64,000 nt of DNA from Chryseobacterium sp. 18061 (GCA_902706205.1 CACSKA010000002.1:124001-188000); one strand, 5' to 3'. Numbered from the stretch's first letter, positions 45,597 through 56,782 are shown. Notes: generated from the sequence alone by a model not told the origin. A program made the numbers and translations.

Positions 45597-46976
45597 CTAT
45601 CGGCCTAATTCCTGTTCCATTCGCGCAACTAACTGATTATCGATCCTGAAAAAGCGGACCGTGATAGCCAGCAACATATGCAGTACACCCGGTATCACCG
45701 TGGATAGCATCGTGATACCCGCGAGTGATGCAGATGTCTGATTGTCGGCACCAGACCGATAAGCCACGATAGTCAGTGTCACACTCACTATCACTCCAGC
45801 CACCGCCCACGCCAGCTTGACGAAAAACAGATTGAAGGCAAAGTTCATGCCTGATGAGCGACGGCCAGATTTCCATTCACCGTAAGTATCAGCAAAGGTC
45901 ACGAGCGTAAAATGCATCGGCAATATAAAACCTAGCACCACACAGCAGATAAAGACCAAACCCAGCCACAGAGTGGTCGCCGTGCCAGGAACAAACGCAA
46001 CCGCAAAGTGCGCCAATGCCAGTACCACATTGACCCAGAAGTAGATGCGTCGAATTTCAAATCTGCGGGTCAGGTACTGCACCAGAATCGAACCGGCGAT
46101 CCCGCCCAGGGTTGCCATTCCAAAGAACAGCGAAGTATAGGTTGCGTCTCCATGCAATACATAAGTGATGAAATAGAGTGCAGCCCCGCCTTTGGTATTG
46201 AAGATACTGATGATCAGTAACGACATGATAAACGTCAGCAATAACTGATCATTATGCCGGATACTTTTCAGGCTCTCACGCAGGTTGAAAGTATGATTAA
46301 CTTTCGCTACCACGCGTTCTTTAACCCCATAAAAACATAGCAAAAACATAATGACGGCCAGACAAGAGAGCACCCCGACACCATATTGATAGCCGCGCAC
46401 AGGATCACCCTGACCAAAGTAGTCCACCATAATGGGCAGCCCCACCGATACGGCAAATCCTGCCACGCCACAGAGTGCGAAGCGCCATGACTGGCATGAC
46501 ACTAACTCCAGCGGGTTGGTCGTGATTTTCGTGACCAACGCACAGTACGGAACGTTGTTCAGCGAATAGAGAACCGAAAGTAAAAAGTAGGTGACAACTG
46601 CATACAGCAGCTTCCAGTGGTAGGCCAAATCCGGAACGCTGAAGGTCAGAAACGCAATCAATCCCAGTGGAACAGCGGTCCACAGAATAAAGGGCCGAAA
46701 CTGCCCCATCCGGGTGGATGTGCGATCGGCCACAATCCCAATCAGCGGATCAGACACGGCATCTATCACACGCAGAACCAAAAACAGCGTACCGACCACC
46801 GCAGGGGTTAGTCCAAAGATGTCGGTATAGAAAAAGGTTAAAAAATTCGAAATAAGCCCGGTAACGATAGTGCCACCGGCATCCCCCAGTCCGTAGCCCA
46901 TTTTTTCACTGACTGAGAGTCTTGCCAGTCCACTTGAGCTTTTTGCCGTGCCGATCTCTTCAGATATTCCACTCAT
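45597..46976 (-). CDS. GPH-family glycoside:cation symporter
   Basis: The 459-residue membrane protein belongs to the glycoside-pentoside-hexuronide (MelB/XylP-like) symporters, with about 12 segments and motifs KMGYGLGDAGG, RVIDAVSDPLIGIVADRT and NNVPYCAL. The ATG at 46976 is preferred over a GTG four codons earlier because GGAGA lies seven bases upstream. It follows the GH31 gene by 18 bases and probably imports that enzyme's substrate, an alpha-linked glycoside such as a xyloside or glucoside; the exact sugar is unknown. Confidence 0.87.
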   Translation of the reverse strand: MSGISEEIGTAKSSSGLARLSVSEKMGYGLGDAGGTIVTGLISNFLTFFYTDIFGLTPAVVGTLFLVLRVIDAVSDPLIGIVADRTSTRMGQFRPFILWTAVPLGLIAFLTFSVPDLAYHWKLLYAVVTYFLLSVLYSLNNVPYCALVTKITTNPLELVSCQSWRFALCGVAGFAVSVGLPIMVDYFGQGDPVRGYQYGVGVLSCLAVIMFLLCFYGVKERVVAKVNHTFNLRESLKSIRHNDQLLLTFIMSLLIISIFNTKGGAALYFITYVLHGDATYTSLFFGMATLGGIAGSILVQYLTRRFEIRRIYFWVNVVLALAHFAVAFVPGTATTLWLGLVFICCVVLGFILPMHFTLVTFADTYGEWKSGRRSSGMNFAFNLFFVKLAWAVAGVIVSVTLTIVAYRSGADNQTSASLAGITMLSTVIPGVLHMLLAITVRFFRIDNQLVARMEQELGR

Positions 46977-46994
46977 CGTGCTCTCCACTTTTCG

Positions 46995-49046
46995 CTAGCA
47001 GGATTGACGAACGATTGTCAGCACGTCTGCGCCTTCACGCGCAAACAAGGGCAACGTATCCAGTGGGGCTGAGACACAAATCGATTGTCCACCAGCATAA
47101 CGTTCACCCGTTGCCACATCGATCCACGAGGTGTCGCCAGGCAGCCACACCAGCCGTTCGCGATCTCCCGCATTGACCACTGGAGCCACCAGCAAATCCT
47201 CGCCAAACAGATACTCATCGGTTATCTGCCAGGCCCGTTCATCGTGGGGATAGTGGTACGAGAGTGGGCGCATGAGTGGCTCTCCGGTTTCATGAGCCTG
47301 CTGCATCAACATACGAAGGTAGGGACGTAGTCTCTCCCGCAGTGCAGCATAACGACTCAGGATGGTGAAGGTTGGTTCGCCAAAACTCCACAGCTCATTA
47401 CCCGCGCCGGTATTACATTGCGCAATACCGTCCCGATAAGGAATTTCAGGTTCAGTAATCGGATCACGATGACCATGCATACGTAAAACAGGGCTGAATA
47501 CCGCCCACTGGAACCAGCGAATAAGTAGCTCATGAAATGCCGGGTCACTGACATCTCCGCCGTGAAAGCCTCCGATATCTGTCGTCCACCAGGGAATGCC
47601 TGCCATCCCCATGCTGAGGCCTGCGCATAGTTGATTACGCATAGATTCAAATGAAGAGTGAATATCGCCCGACCAAACAAGGGCGCCAAAACGCTGACTC
47701 CCCGCCCAGGCACAGCGCACAAGATTCACAGGACTCGTCTGACCGGCAGCCTGCAACCCGTCATAGAATGCCTCGGTATAATGCAGCGGGTAGATGTTCC
47801 CGGTTTCGAGGGTACTTCCGATATGATAGCGATAGTTATCATAGTCATAGACCCCATATTCTGGCTCAGCTTCGTCAAGCCAGAACAAATTCACCCCCTG
47901 GTCGAAATAGTTCTTTTTACATACATCCCAAACGAATTTTCGCGTCAGTGGATTAGTGGGGTCGATAAAGCGACTGTTGCCGAGAAAATCAAAATTGATG
48001 TTGAGCCCTTTGCGGGTGTTGACTAATAAACCCTGCTCGTTCATCGCTGCATAGTTTTCGCTTTTGACATCCACCGTCGGCCAGACAGAAACCATCAATT
48101 CAGTACCCATATCCTTGAGCTCTGCGGTCATTGCCGCGGGGTCTGGCCATTCACGGGAGTCGAACCGCCAGTCGCCCTGCACCGGCCAGTGGAAGAAATC
48201 CGCAACAATCACCGCCAGAGGAATACCACGATCACGGTATTCGCGCGCCACGCTCAACAATTCATGCTGAGTGCGATAGCGTAATTTCGATTGCCATAAT
48301 CCGAGGGCAAACTCAGGCATTAACGGGGGTTTACCCGTCACATTGGCATAATTTTTAATGATCTCTGCCGGTGTATCTCCGGCGGTTATCCAGTAATCGA
48401 TTCGGGAGGTTGATTGAGCATGCCAGCGCGTTTCATTATTCGCGAAAACAGCCTCACCAACGGCAGGATTATTCCATAAAAAACCATAACCTAAACTCGA
48501 TACCATGAAGGGGACACTGGCTTGTGAGTTTCGTTGGGCCAGTTCAATTGAACATCCTTTTAAATTGACAAAAGCATGTTGATACTGCCCCATCCCACAT
48601 ATTTTTTCATCTGAATTAGATTCGAACCGGACATTTATTTCCATCGCATTACCGACGGATGGTTTTATTTCTCGCCCAGATATTTTTAACGCACTTATTT
48701 TCTTTTGTGCAGCATGACCTGCATTCCAAAAATGTTCCCCGTTATCTCTTTGACGCCATAGCTCTTCGAGCAAACACTCTTTTCTTTGGTTGTAAAATGC
48801 AACCCGACCTTGTTGATCCACGGTTGCGCTGACCTTTCCGTTAATAAGCGTCAAGCTGGATTCTGTATGCTCGAAGCATACTTCAATTTCGGGTTTTTCG
48901 AGTAGCGCCCAGCGCGGAATCTCGCCAATGTCGGGTTGAATTCCCGATAGAATACGTAAGCTGTCTTTTCCCCAGGGAAGAATGGCAAGGTAATATCCAT
49001 TCCATGACCAGTAGATCGAGTTATCTTTAATTTGTAGGGTATTCAT
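46995..49046 (-). CDS. GH31-family alpha-glycosidase
   Basis: The 683-residue enzyme is a cytoplasmic glycoside hydrolase of family 31, with no signal peptide. The beta-sandwich N-domain is followed by a TIM barrel with VIVADFFHW, the nucleophile Asp391 in LFWLDEAEPE, an acid/base candidate Asp461 in WSGDIHSSFESM, and TTDIGGFHGG. The DEAEPE sequence resembles alpha-xylosidase-type members more than starch glucosidases. Whether it is a xylosidase (YicI-like) or another glycosidase cannot be decided. It is divergent from the LacI regulator and upstream of the symporter gene. Confidence 0.88.
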   Translation of the reverse strand: MNTLQIKDNSIYWSWNGYYLAILPWGKDSLRILSGIQPDIGEIPRWALLEKPEIEVCFEHTESSLTLINGKVSATVDQQGRVAFYNQRKECLLEELWRQRDNGEHFWNAGHAAQKKISALKISGREIKPSVGNAMEINVRFESNSDEKICGMGQYQHAFVNLKGCSIELAQRNSQASVPFMVSSLGYGFLWNNPAVGEAVFANNETRWHAQSTSRIDYWITAGDTPAEIIKNYANVTGKPPLMPEFALGLWQSKLRYRTQHELLSVAREYRDRGIPLAVIVADFFHWPVQGDWRFDSREWPDPAAMTAELKDMGTELMVSVWPTVDVKSENYAAMNEQGLLVNTRKGLNINFDFLGNSRFIDPTNPLTRKFVWDVCKKNYFDQGVNLFWLDEAEPEYGVYDYDNYRYHIGSTLETGNIYPLHYTEAFYDGLQAAGQTSPVNLVRCAWAGSQRFGALVWSGDIHSSFESMRNQLCAGLSMGMAGIPWWTTDIGGFHGGDVSDPAFHELLIRWFQWAVFSPVLRMHGHRDPITEPEIPYRDGIAQCNTGAGNELWSFGEPTFTILSRYAALRERLRPYLRMLMQQAHETGEPLMRPLSYHYPHDERAWQITDEYLFGEDLLVAPVVNAGDRERLVWLPGDTSWIDVATGERYAGGQSICVSAPLDTLPLFAREGADVLTIVRQSC

Positions 49047-49087
49047 CTTGACCTCATGTTATTTATCAGGCATTTTTACAATGATTC

Positions 49088-49101
49088 CGGAAACGTTTCC
49101 G
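49088..49101. promoter_or_regulatory. LacI-family operator
   Basis: CGGAAACGTTTCCG is a perfect 14-base palindrome with the central CG that LacI/GalR proteins require. It lies 42 bases before the GH31 start and about 200 bases before the regulator start, in the divergent promoter region. Confidence 0.8.
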
Positions 49102-49304
49102 ATCCTGATAAACATTCATGCGGTTGTCAATAGAAGATTAGACCCACCCTGCTCAGCTTCGCTTATAACTGTGATCTTCATTTCATTAATTAACTCAACA
49201 GAGGAACTTATGATATATTTATGCGACAGTTATCCCATACGGATAAAGTGAGCAAGGCACGATATAGATATGGCATAAATGTCCATATTCAGGGGAATGT
49301 ATTT

Positions 49305-50309
49305 GTGAATATCAAAGAGCTGGCGAAAATATTAGATCTCTCTATAGCCACAGTATCGAGAGCGCTTAACAGTCACCCGGAAGTGAGTGTGGCGACGCAA
49401 AAACGCGTGCTGGAGGCGGCAAAGCACTACGGCTACCGTCCTAATGCTGCGGGTAGAAACCTTCGTAAAGGCAAGGTGAATACGGTCGCACTGCTGCTGC
49501 CTCCCGGTGAACGGGATAATTTCTACACGGCCACCTTTTTCATGCGTGTCGCGGCGGGCTTACAAGCAAGGCTGCGTCGGCACGATATCGATACTATCCT
49601 GCATCTGGCACTGGATGAAGAAGATGAGAAACTGTGGTTACAGCGAATTATCGAGCAGCATAAGGCTGACGCGGTGATCCTCACCAACACCCTGCTCCAC
49701 GATCCTCGTATTGAGTACCTACATCAGAGCCAATTTCCGTTTGCGACTCTGGGACGCAGCGCGACGTTAAATGGTGCATTTAACTGGGTTGATTTGGATT
49801 TTTCCAATGTTGCCTCAAGGGCAGTGGAACAGGGAAAACAAGCGGGTTTTAGGCATATTGCGCTGGTCACACTCGGACAAGAGAGCTCTCAGGGTGCGAT
49901 CTTTACTCAGTCCTGGCGCGAAGCATTAGTTCAAAATGATCTGCCGGTGAACGAAGAGTATCTGTTTCACGGTGAGCTAAGTGAAGTCTCTGGATATGAG
50001 GCGCTACGCTACTTTCATTCGCTGCCTGTCCCGCCTGATTACATTATCTTCTTAAGCGATATTCAAATGTTGGGAGCAAGCTTTTATGCTCGGCAACAGC
50101 ACTGTCATTATCCATTCTTTGCAGGTGTTTTCAGTAGCGACCTTTCCTCTTTCCTGCCGGTCAAGCCGACAGGGTTTGATATCCCTTTTACATCGTTAGG
50201 TGAAGCATTAGCCGATGCCATCCTGAATGCAATGGAGAGCGGGCAACCCCCCATCAATGCGCTGCCTCAATTGCGTCTGGTTACGCAGCGAGAGCATAAA
50301 ATGGATTAA
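49305..50309 (+). CDS. LacI-family transcriptional regulator
   Basis: The 334-residue regulator has a LacI helix-turn-helix and hinge at the N-terminus (VNIKELAKILDLSIATVSRAL, split at LDL; then KHYGYRPNAAGRNL) and a periplasmic-binding-protein-like effector domain. I chose the GTG at 49305 because AGGGG lies about nine bases upstream and the protein then starts at the usual HTH position; the 28 codons before it are not LacI-like. It most likely represses the divergent GH31-symporter operon through the nearby palindrome. Confidence 0.88.
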   Translation: MNIKELAKILDLSIATVSRALNSHPEVSVATQKRVLEAAKHYGYRPNAAGRNLRKGKVNTVALLLPPGERDNFYTATFFMRVAAGLQARLRRHDIDTILHLALDEEDEKLWLQRIIEQHKADAVILTNTLLHDPRIEYLHQSQFPFATLGRSATLNGAFNWVDLDFSNVASRAVEQGKQAGFRHIALVTLGQESSQGAIFTQSWREALVQNDLPVNEEYLFHGELSEVSGYEALRYFHSLPVPPDYIIFLSDIQMLGASFYARQQHCHYPFFAGVFSSDLSSFLPVKPTGFDIPFTSLGEALADAILNAMESGQPPINALPQLRLVTQREHKMD

Positions 50310-50371
50310 CCTTTATCGTTATTATCTCTCCCTCAAGAATGGGCTCAAGAGGGAGAAGAGAATCGTGGCAC

Positions 50372-51283
50372 CTACCCTTTTATCTTCGGATCCAGCGCAT
50401 CGCGCAGGCCATCACCCAACAGATTAAACGCTAATACCGTCAGAAATATCGCCAGCGCCGGGAACAGCGCCACATGCGGCGACATCACCATATCCGCTCG
50501 CGCTTCGTTGAGCATCGCGCCCCATTCCGGGGTCGGCGGCTGTGCGCCGAGGCCCAGAAACGACAGGCTGGCCGCAGAGATTATCGACACGCCAATACGC
50601 ATGGTGAAATAGACCACAATCGACGATACGGTACCGGGCAAAATATGGCGGAACAGGATCGTACTGTCGCTGGCACCGATGCTGCGTGACGATTCGATAA
50701 ACGTCTGCTGTTTGAGCACCAGCGTGTTGCCGCGCACCAGGCGCGCAAACGCCGGAACGGAGAATATTGCCACCGCGATGATGACATTCGCCATGCCGCT
50801 GCCCATTACCGCCACTACAGCTATCGCCAGCAGAATGCCCGGGAAGGCAAACAGCACGTCGCAGATACGCATGATGACGCGGTCCCACCAGCCTTCATAA
50901 TAACCCGCAAGCAGCCCCAACACCGTGCCGACAACAGCGCCGATCAGCACCGCAAACACGCCTGCAGCAAGTGAAATACGCGCCCCGACCAGCACGCGGC
51001 TAAAAATGTCGCGTCCGAGGGGATCCACGCCAAACCAGTGCATCATCGACGGGCCTTCGTTCAGCCGGTCGTAATCGAAGTAGTTTTCCGCATCGAACGG
51101 CGCTATCCACGGTGCCAAAAAGGCCACCACGATCAGCAGCACAACAAACACCGCAGCAGCCATCGCCACCGGCTGTTTACGGAATTTGCGCCAGAATTCA
51201 TGCCACGGCGTGCGCACCTGTCCGGGAGCCACTCCGGGCAGGGCGTTCATAATTGCCTGACGTCGCCAGTTTAACAGTCGCAC
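50372..51283 (-). CDS. gsiD: Glutathione ABC transporter permease GsiD
   Basis: GsiD is one of two membrane subunits of the glutathione importer GsiABCD. The 303-residue protein has six hydrophobic segments and motifs [32 protein letters not shown] (the coupling loop) and [16 protein letters not shown], typical of dipeptide/oligopeptide permeases. The start is GTG, immediately after the gsiC stop. Confidence 0.96.
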   Translation of the reverse strand: MRLLNWRRQAIMNALPGVAPGQVRTPWHEFWRKFRKQPVAMAAAVFVVLLIVVAFLAPWIAPFDAENYFDYDRLNEGPSMMHWFGVDPLGRDIFSRVLVGARISLAAGVFAVLIGAVVGTVLGLLAGYYEGWWDRVIMRICDVLFAFPGILLAIAVVAVMGSGMANVIIAVAIFSVPAFARLVRGNTLVLKQQTFIESSRSIGASDSTILFRHILPGTVSSIVVYFTMRIGVSIISAASLSFLGLGAQPPTPEWGAMLNEARADMVMSPHVALFPALAIFLTVLAFNLLGDGLRDALDPKIKG

Positions 51284-52204
51284 TTACTTGTACCTGATAG
51301 CCGGGTTGATGGCGGCATACAGCACATCCACCACCAGATTGATGAGAATAAATTCCAGCGAAAAGAGCAGCACTTCCGCCTGAATCACCGGATAGTCGCG
51401 CATCTCCACCGAATCCACCAGCAGGCGCCCAAGCCCCGGCCAGTTAAAGACTTTTTCGACCACAATTGAGCCGCCGAGCAGAAAACCAAACTGCAGGCCC
51501 ATCATGGTCACCACCGGGATCATCGCGTTACGCAAGCCGTGTTTGAGCACGACCCACGTTTCGCTCACCCCTTTGGCCCGTGCGGTGCGCATGTAGTCCT
51601 CGTTGAGCACATCGACGAATGACGCTCGCGTGAAACGGGCCATCACCGCTGCCACCGCAGCGCCGAGGGTGATTGACGGCAGAATGTAGTGCCGCCAGCT
51701 GTCCGCTCCCACGGTCGGCAGCCAGCCCAGTTCAACGGAAAAGACTTGCATCAGCAGCATGCCCAGCGCGAATGCCGGGAAGGAAATACCGGTGACGGCA
51801 ATCGCCATGCCGAGCCTGTCCGGCCAGCGGTTACGCCAGACGGCCGCCGCCACGCCCATCGCCATGCCGAAAATCACCGCCCAGACCATGCTGCACAGCG
51901 TGAGCCACAGCGTTGGCATGAAACGGCTGGCAATCTCTTCCGACACTGGACGATGCGATACCATCGAGGTGCCAAAATCGCCCTGCAAAACGTTGACGAT
52001 GTAGTGCCCAAACTGAACGTACAGCGGCTGGTCGAGCCCCAGCTGTTGGCGCACCATCGCCACGACTTGGGCATCCGCCTCCGGCCCGGCAATCAAACGC
52101 GCGGGATCGCCGGGCAGCAGGTGCACGAACAGAAACACCAGCACCGCCACGATGAGCAGCGTCGGGATCAGGCCGAAAAGGCGTTTAATGACGTAGTTAA
52201 GCAT
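51284..52204 (-). CDS. gsiC: Glutathione ABC transporter permease GsiC
   Basis: GsiC pairs with GsiD in the membrane. The 306-residue protein has six hydrophobic segments and the DppB-type motifs [26 protein letters not shown] and [20 protein letters not shown], split at GVS. The ATG at 52204 gives the E. coli length; a GTG one codon earlier is possible. A 213-base repeat-rich stretch separates it from gsiB. Confidence 0.96.
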   Translation of the reverse strand: MLNYVIKRLFGLIPTLLIVAVLVFLFVHLLPGDPARLIAGPEADAQVVAMVRQQLGLDQPLYVQFGHYIVNVLQGDFGTSMVSHRPVSEEIASRFMPTLWLTLCSMVWAVIFGMAMGVAAAVWRNRWPDRLGMAIAVTGISFPAFALGMLLMQVFSVELGWLPTVGADSWRHYILPSITLGAAVAAVMARFTRASFVDVLNEDYMRTARAKGVSETWVVLKHGLRNAMIPVVTMMGLQFGFLLGGSIVVEKVFNWPGLGRLLVDSVEMRDYPVIQAEVLLFSLEFILINLVVDVLYAAINPAIRYK

Positions 52205-52207
52205 CAC

Positions 52208-52410
52208 CGCCCCTCACCCCGACCCTCTCCCCAAAGGGGCGAGGGGGAAAAAAGGATCGCACGGTTTTCTCCCTTCGCCCATAGAGGAAACCAGAGGGAA
52301 AAAAGGAGCACGCGGTTTTCTTCCTTCGCCCGTAACGGGAGAGTGAGAGAAAACAAGAACGCGCAGGTCTGTCCCCTCTCCCTTTTAGGGAGAGGGTTAG
52401 GGTGAGGGTC
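52208..52410. repeat. Repeat-rich insert between gsiB and gsiC
   Basis: The two ends are inverted copies of the same module: CCTCACCCCGACCCTCTCCC on the left and, on the minus strand, CCTCACCCTAACCCTCTCCC on the right, each continuing into a small hairpin (CCCCAAAGGGG; CCCTTTTAGGG). Between them are about 2.7 imperfect direct copies of a 51-53-base unit starting at 52241, 52294 and 52345, with GAGGGGGAAAAAAGGA and GCACGGTTTTCTCCCTTCGC in the first. It lies inside the gsi operon and has no coding signal. It resembles repeated intergenic elements common in enterobacteria. Confidence 0.7.
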
Positions 52411-52417
52411 AAATCGG

Positions 52418-53959
52418 TCACTGCGTTAAATCCGCCTCGTCAAAGCTGAAGCCCGTATCCGGCATGATGTAGAACCCGGTCAGGTTTTTGCTGTGTGCAG
52501 AAACAAGTTTTTCCACCACCAGCGGAACCCATGGGGACTCTTTCCAGATGGTGTCCTGAGCCTCTTTGTACAGACGCTCTTTCTCTTTCGGATCATTGGT
52601 CTTCAGTGCCCCAGCAAGGTCTTTGTCCACTTGCGGATTACTATAGAACGCGGTGTTAAACAGCGTTGGTGGCCAGTTTTGCGAGGCAAACAGCGGCGAC
52701 AACGCCCAGTCTGCTTCACCGGTCGAGGCCGACCAGCCGGTGTAGAACATTCTTACGCCGCTCTCTTTCTGCCCTTTTGCTTCGACTTCTGACGCACGCT
52801 GGCCCGCGTCCATCGCCGTCAGCTTCGCCTTGATACCCACCTGCGCCAGCTGCTGCTGTGTAAATTGCAGCACTTTTTGCGCGGTGCTGTGGTTATGCGA
52901 CGACCACAGCGTGGTGCTGAACCCGTTCGGGAAACCAGCTTCTTTCAACAGTTCGCGGGCTTTCGCCGGATCGTACGGCCACGCTTTATACGTTTGAGCA
53001 TACGCAATCGACGGCGGCAACACGCCGGTCGCCGGGGTCGCATAACCGGCAAAGGCCACTTTCACCAATGCCTGACGGTTGATGGCGTAGTTGATCGCCT
53101 CCCGCACTTTCGGGTTATCAAACGGTTTTTGCGTCACGTTCATGCTGATGTAGCGCTGCATAATTGACGGACTCGCCACCAGCTCCAGCTTGCTGTTTTT
53201 TTCCAGCAGCGGGGCCTGCTCGTAAGGGATAGGGAACGCAAACTGCGCTTCACCGGTTTGCAGCATCGCCGCGCGAGTATTGTTATCAACGACCGGACGC
53301 CAGGTGATGGTGTCGAGCTTTGGCAGACCTTTCTGCCAGTAGCCGTCAAATTTCTTCACCTTCACAAAGTCAGTCTGGTTCCAGGTCTCGAGCGAATACG
53401 GCCCGGTGCCCACCGGATGGAAGCCGATATCCTTGCCGAATTTTTTGATCGCCGCCGGGGAAATCATCGCCGTCGCCGGGTGTGCCAGAATGTTGATAAA
53501 TGCCGAGAACGGCTGTTTGAGGGTGATTTTCACCGTCTGCGGATCGACCGCTTCTGTGCTGGCGATATCCTTGTACAGGTTATAGCGCTTGAGGTGGTTG
53601 TCCGGGTTGCTGGCCCTGTCGAGGTTGATTTTCACCGCCTCGGCGTTGAAATCGGTCCCGTCCTGGAACTTTACCCCGGTACGCAGTTTGAGGGTGTAAA
53701 CCAACCCGTCATCTGACACCGTGTAGCTTTCCGCCAACACGTTGTGCATTTTCATGTCTTTATCGAGACCAAACAGTCCCTGATAGAACGACTTCGCCAC
53801 CGCCTGAGATAGCGTGTCGTTCGCGTCATACGGGTCGAGCGTCGTGAAATTCGAGCCCACCGCCACCACCACATCTTTAGCCGCAAACGCAGGTGCGGCG
53901 GCCAGGGCGGAAACAACACCCAGTGCCAGCAGCCATTTACCTGAAATATGTTGTGTCAT
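52418..53959 (-). CDS. gsiB: Glutathione-binding periplasmic protein GsiB
   Basis: GsiB captures glutathione in the periplasm. The 513-residue precursor has a Sec signal ending AFA-AK (about residue 26) and the family-5 peptide-binding fold, with [23 protein letters not shown], split near residue 55, HPVGTGPY, and [12 protein letters not shown]. The ATG at 53959 gives the E. coli-like length. It follows gsiA by 16 bases and has AGGAG before the start. Confidence 0.95.
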   Translation of the reverse strand: MTQHISGKWLLALGVVSALAAAPAFAAKDVVVAVGSNFTTLDPYDANDTLSQAVAKSFYQGLFGLDKDMKMHNVLAESYTVSDDGLVYTLKLRTGVKFQDGTDFNAEAVKINLDRASNPDNHLKRYNLYKDIASTEAVDPQTVKITLKQPFSAFINILAHPATAMISPAAIKKFGKDIGFHPVGTGPYSLETWNQTDFVKVKKFDGYWQKGLPKLDTITWRPVVDNNTRAAMLQTGEAQFAFPIPYEQAPLLEKNSKLELVASPSIMQRYISMNVTQKPFDNPKVREAINYAINRQALVKVAFAGYATPATGVLPPSIAYAQTYKAWPYDPAKARELLKEAGFPNGFSTTLWSSHNHSTAQKVLQFTQQQLAQVGIKAKLTAMDAGQRASEVEAKGQKESGVRMFYTGWSASTGEADWALSPLFASQNWPPTLFNTAFYSNPQVDKDLAGALKTNDPKEKERLYKEAQDTIWKESPWVPLVVEKLVSAHSKNLTGFYIMPDTGFSFDEADLTQ

Positions 53960-53975
53960 GTTGTTCTCCTGATTG

Positions 53976-55832
53976 TTATAGGCGCGACAGTGCGCTGGGG
54001 GTCTCGTCCCGGGCGACAAAATGCCCTGGGCTAACCTGAACCAGCGGCACGCTGGCAATCTCTTCTCCCCGCGGATAAATATTGCCGGGCATCTCGTCGG
54101 ACAGCAGTACGCGCTGCGGTCGATGGTGCGTCGGGTCAGCCACCGGTACGGCGGCCATCAGCTTGCGGGTATACGGGTGCTGCGGGTTTTCAAATACGGC
54201 ATTACGAGGGCCAATTTCGACAATTCGCCCGCGGTACATCACCGCCACGCGATGGCTGATGCGCTCAACCACGGCCATATCGTGGGAAATAAACAGGTAC
54301 GCCATGCCCATTTCCCGCTGCAAATCGAGCAGCAGGTTGATGATCTGCGCGCGTATTGACACGTCCAGCGCGGACACCGCTTCATCGGCAATCACCACTT
54401 TTGGATTGAGCGCCAGCGCGCGGGCGATGCAAATTCGCTGGCGCTGGCCGCCGGAAAATTCGTGCGGATAACGCCAGGCGTGCTCCGGCTGTAGCCCGAC
54501 GCGTTCGAGCAGCCACGCCACCCGACGCCGGGCATCCGCTTCCGGCAGCATGTTATGCACCCGCAGCGGCTCAAGAATTGAATAGCCGACGGTTTGCCGC
54601 GGATCGAGCGAGGCCCACGGGTCCTGAAAAATAAACTGGATGTCGCGCCGCAGCGGCTGAAGTTGGTTGTCCGGCAACGTATCGATGCGTTTCCCATTGA
54701 ATGTAATGTTGCCACTTTGCGACGCCACCAGCCGTAACAGCGCGCGCCCGGTCGTCGATTTCCCGGAACCAGATTCGCCCACCAGCGCCAGCGTTTCGCC
54801 TGGCCACAAATCGAAACTCACTTTTTCAACCGCGTGGACTTCGCGGGTGACGCGGTTGAGGATGCCGCTGCGCAGTGGAAAACGGGTGACCAAATCACGC
54901 ACCTGCAAAATCGGTTCACCGGGAACGACGGTGTCCTGCTCAGCGGGTATGGCGTCGGTATTCAGCAGCGGGAAACTGCGCGGCAACGCGCTGCCACGCA
55001 TGGCGCCCAGCCGTGGAACTGCGGCCAGTAACGCTTTGGTATACGGATGCTGTGGCGCGTGAAAAATTTGCTCGACGCTGCCGGTTTCCACCGCTTCGCC
55101 CCGGTACATCACCAGCACTCTGTCGGCGATATCCGCCACGATGCCCATGTCGTGAGTGATAAAAATCACCCCCATCTCCATCTCTTTTTGCAGCACGTCG
55201 ATCAGCTGCAGAATTTGCGCCTGAATGGTGACGTCCAGAGCGGTCGTCGGTTCGTCAGCAATCAGCACCGCCGGTCGACAGGACAACGCCATCGCAATCA
55301 TCACTCGCTGGCGCATACCGCCAGAAAGCTGATGCGGGTAGCGCGCCAGAATGGTTTCGGCTTCTGGAATTCGCACCTGATCGAGCATTTTCTTCGCGGC
55401 TTTCAGCGCATCATCTCGCCCTAGCCCCTGATGCAGGCGGATAGATTCGGCTATTTGCTCGCCCACGGTAAATACCGGGTTCAGCGATGTCATCGGCTCC
55501 TGGAAGATCATCGCGATATCCGCCCCGCGCACGTGACGCATGTGTGACGCGCTTTGGGCCATCACGTCAATCACTTCGCGGTTACGACGGCGAAGCATCA
55601 GCGTTTCGCTGCTCACCTCACCGCCGGACTGCTCCAGCAGCCGCATTAACGCCAGCGCGGTGACCGATTTCCCCGAACCGGATTCGCCGACAATCGCCAG
55701 CGTCTCGCCGCGTTTGAGGCTAAATGACAGATGTTTTACCGCCTGAACGGGCTGCTGTTCCTGCTGAAAAGTAATGTTCAAATCACGCACCACCAGCACT
55801 TCGCTGGGGTCGATTTCATGGCTGTGCGGCAC
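53976..55832 (-). CDS. gsiA: Glutathione ABC transporter ATPase GsiA
   Basis: GsiA is the double ATPase of the glutathione importer. The 618-residue protein has two nucleotide-binding domains, each with Walker A GESGSGKS (in GESGSGKSV and GESGSGKST), signatures LSGGMRQRV and FSGGQRQRI, and Walker B DEPTTALD and DEAVSALD. I chose the GTG at 55832, with AGGAGG four bases upstream, over longer starts that overlap iaaA; the E. coli protein also begins PHSDE-like at this place. Confidence 0.93.
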   Translation of the reverse strand: MPHSHEIDPSEVLVVRDLNITFQQEQQPVQAVKHLSFSLKRGETLAIVGESGSGKSVTALALMRLLEQSGGEVSSETLMLRRRNREVIDVMAQSASHMRHVRGADIAMIFQEPMTSLNPVFTVGEQIAESIRLHQGLGRDDALKAAKKMLDQVRIPEAETILARYPHQLSGGMRQRVMIAMALSCRPAVLIADEPTTALDVTIQAQILQLIDVLQKEMEMGVIFITHDMGIVADIADRVLVMYRGEAVETGSVEQIFHAPQHPYTKALLAAVPRLGAMRGSALPRSFPLLNTDAIPAEQDTVVPGEPILQVRDLVTRFPLRSGILNRVTREVHAVEKVSFDLWPGETLALVGESGSGKSTTGRALLRLVASQSGNITFNGKRIDTLPDNQLQPLRRDIQFIFQDPWASLDPRQTVGYSILEPLRVHNMLPEADARRRVAWLLERVGLQPEHAWRYPHEFSGGQRQRICIARALALNPKVVIADEAVSALDVSIRAQIINLLLDLQREMGMAYLFISHDMAVVERISHRVAVMYRGRIVEIGPRNAVFENPQHPYTRKLMAAVPVADPTHHRPQRVLLSDEMPGNIYPRGEEIASVPLVQVSPGHFVARDETPSALSRL

Positions 55833-55843
55833 GCTGCCTCCTG

Positions 55844-56782
55844 TCACCGGTAGATGCCGACGGTAGGTGTATCGCCGACGTACGCGTACGCGCGGTACAT
55901 CCCTTCGCTGTTAAACGGCATCACTACGTTGCCTTCGCGGTCAATCGCAATCAGACCACCGCTGCCGCCAAGGGCGGGAAGTTTTTCCATGATCACCCGT
56001 TCGCAAGCATCCTGCAGGCTTAAATCGCTGTATTCCATCAGGGCCGAAATATCGTACGCCGCGAGGGTGCGCATAAACACTTCACCGGTACCGGTGCAGG
56101 ACACCGCCACGCTGGCATTATTGGCGTAACAGCCTGCGCCCGGCAACGGGCTGTCGCCCACGCGTCCGGGTACTTTGTTGGTCATTCCGCCGGTTGAGGT
56201 CGCGGCGGCGAGATTACCTGCTTTATCGAGCGCTACGGCCCCGACGGTGCCCATTTTTGTCTGTTCATCCAGCGGTGAATCACTGTGATCGAGCCGCGTT
56301 TCTCCCGCTGCCTGCGCCTGTCGAAGTTGGTACAGGCGTTCCGGCGTGGAGAACAAATCGTTGCTGACCTTTTCCATCCCGTGCTGCACGGCGAATTTCT
56401 CGGCCCCTTCACCCATTAGCAACACGTGCGGGCTTTGCTCGAGCACTAAACGCGCGGCGAGAACCGGATTGCGTAAATGCTTAATGCCTGCCACCGCGCC
56501 CGCTTGCAGGGAATAGCCGTCCATCACGCAGGCATCGAGTTCGTGCGTTTCATCGGCGGTAAACACTGACCCGGTTCCGGCGTTGAACAACGGGCACTCT
56601 TCCAGCAACCGTACGGCCTCGGTCACTACGTCCAGCGCGCTGGCCCCGGCCTCCAGCATTTTCTGACCGGTTTCGACTATCGACGACAGCGCGATGACGT
56701 ATTGCTGTTCGCGTTCTGGCGACATATTGCCGCGGGTTATCGCCCCGGCTCCGCCATGAATGGCGATCGCTGCATTACTCAT
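55844..56782 (-). CDS. iaaA: Isoaspartyl peptidase/asparaginase IaaA
   Basis: IaaA is an N-terminal nucleophile hydrolase that cleaves isoaspartyl dipeptides and asparagine and matures by self-cleavage. The 312-residue precursor would be cut before Thr179 in [31 protein letters not shown], and [20 protein letters not shown], typical of the family, are present. As in E. coli it is the first gene of the gsi operon, 11 bases before the gsiA start, and fits a role in degrading imported peptides. Confidence 0.96.
   Translation of the reverse strand: MSNAAIAIHGGAGAITRGNMSPEREQQYVIALSSIVETGQKMLEAGASALDVVTEAVRLLEECPLFNAGTGSVFTADETHELDACVMDGYSLQAGAVAGIKHLRNPVLAARLVLEQSPHVLLMGEGAEKFAVQHGMEKVSNDLFSTPERLYQLRQAQAAGETRLDHSDSPLDEQTKMGTVGAVALDKAGNLAAATSTGGMTNKVPGRVGDSPLPGAGCYANNASVAVSCTGTGEVFMRTLAAYDISALMEYSDLSLQDACERVIMEKLPALGGSGGLIAIDREGNVVMPFNSEGMYRAYAYVGDTPTVGIYR

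Noticed and set aside
52208..52410. Possible CRISPR array
   Set aside because: The 51-53-base units are adjacent imperfect direct repeats without spacers, and no cas genes are present.
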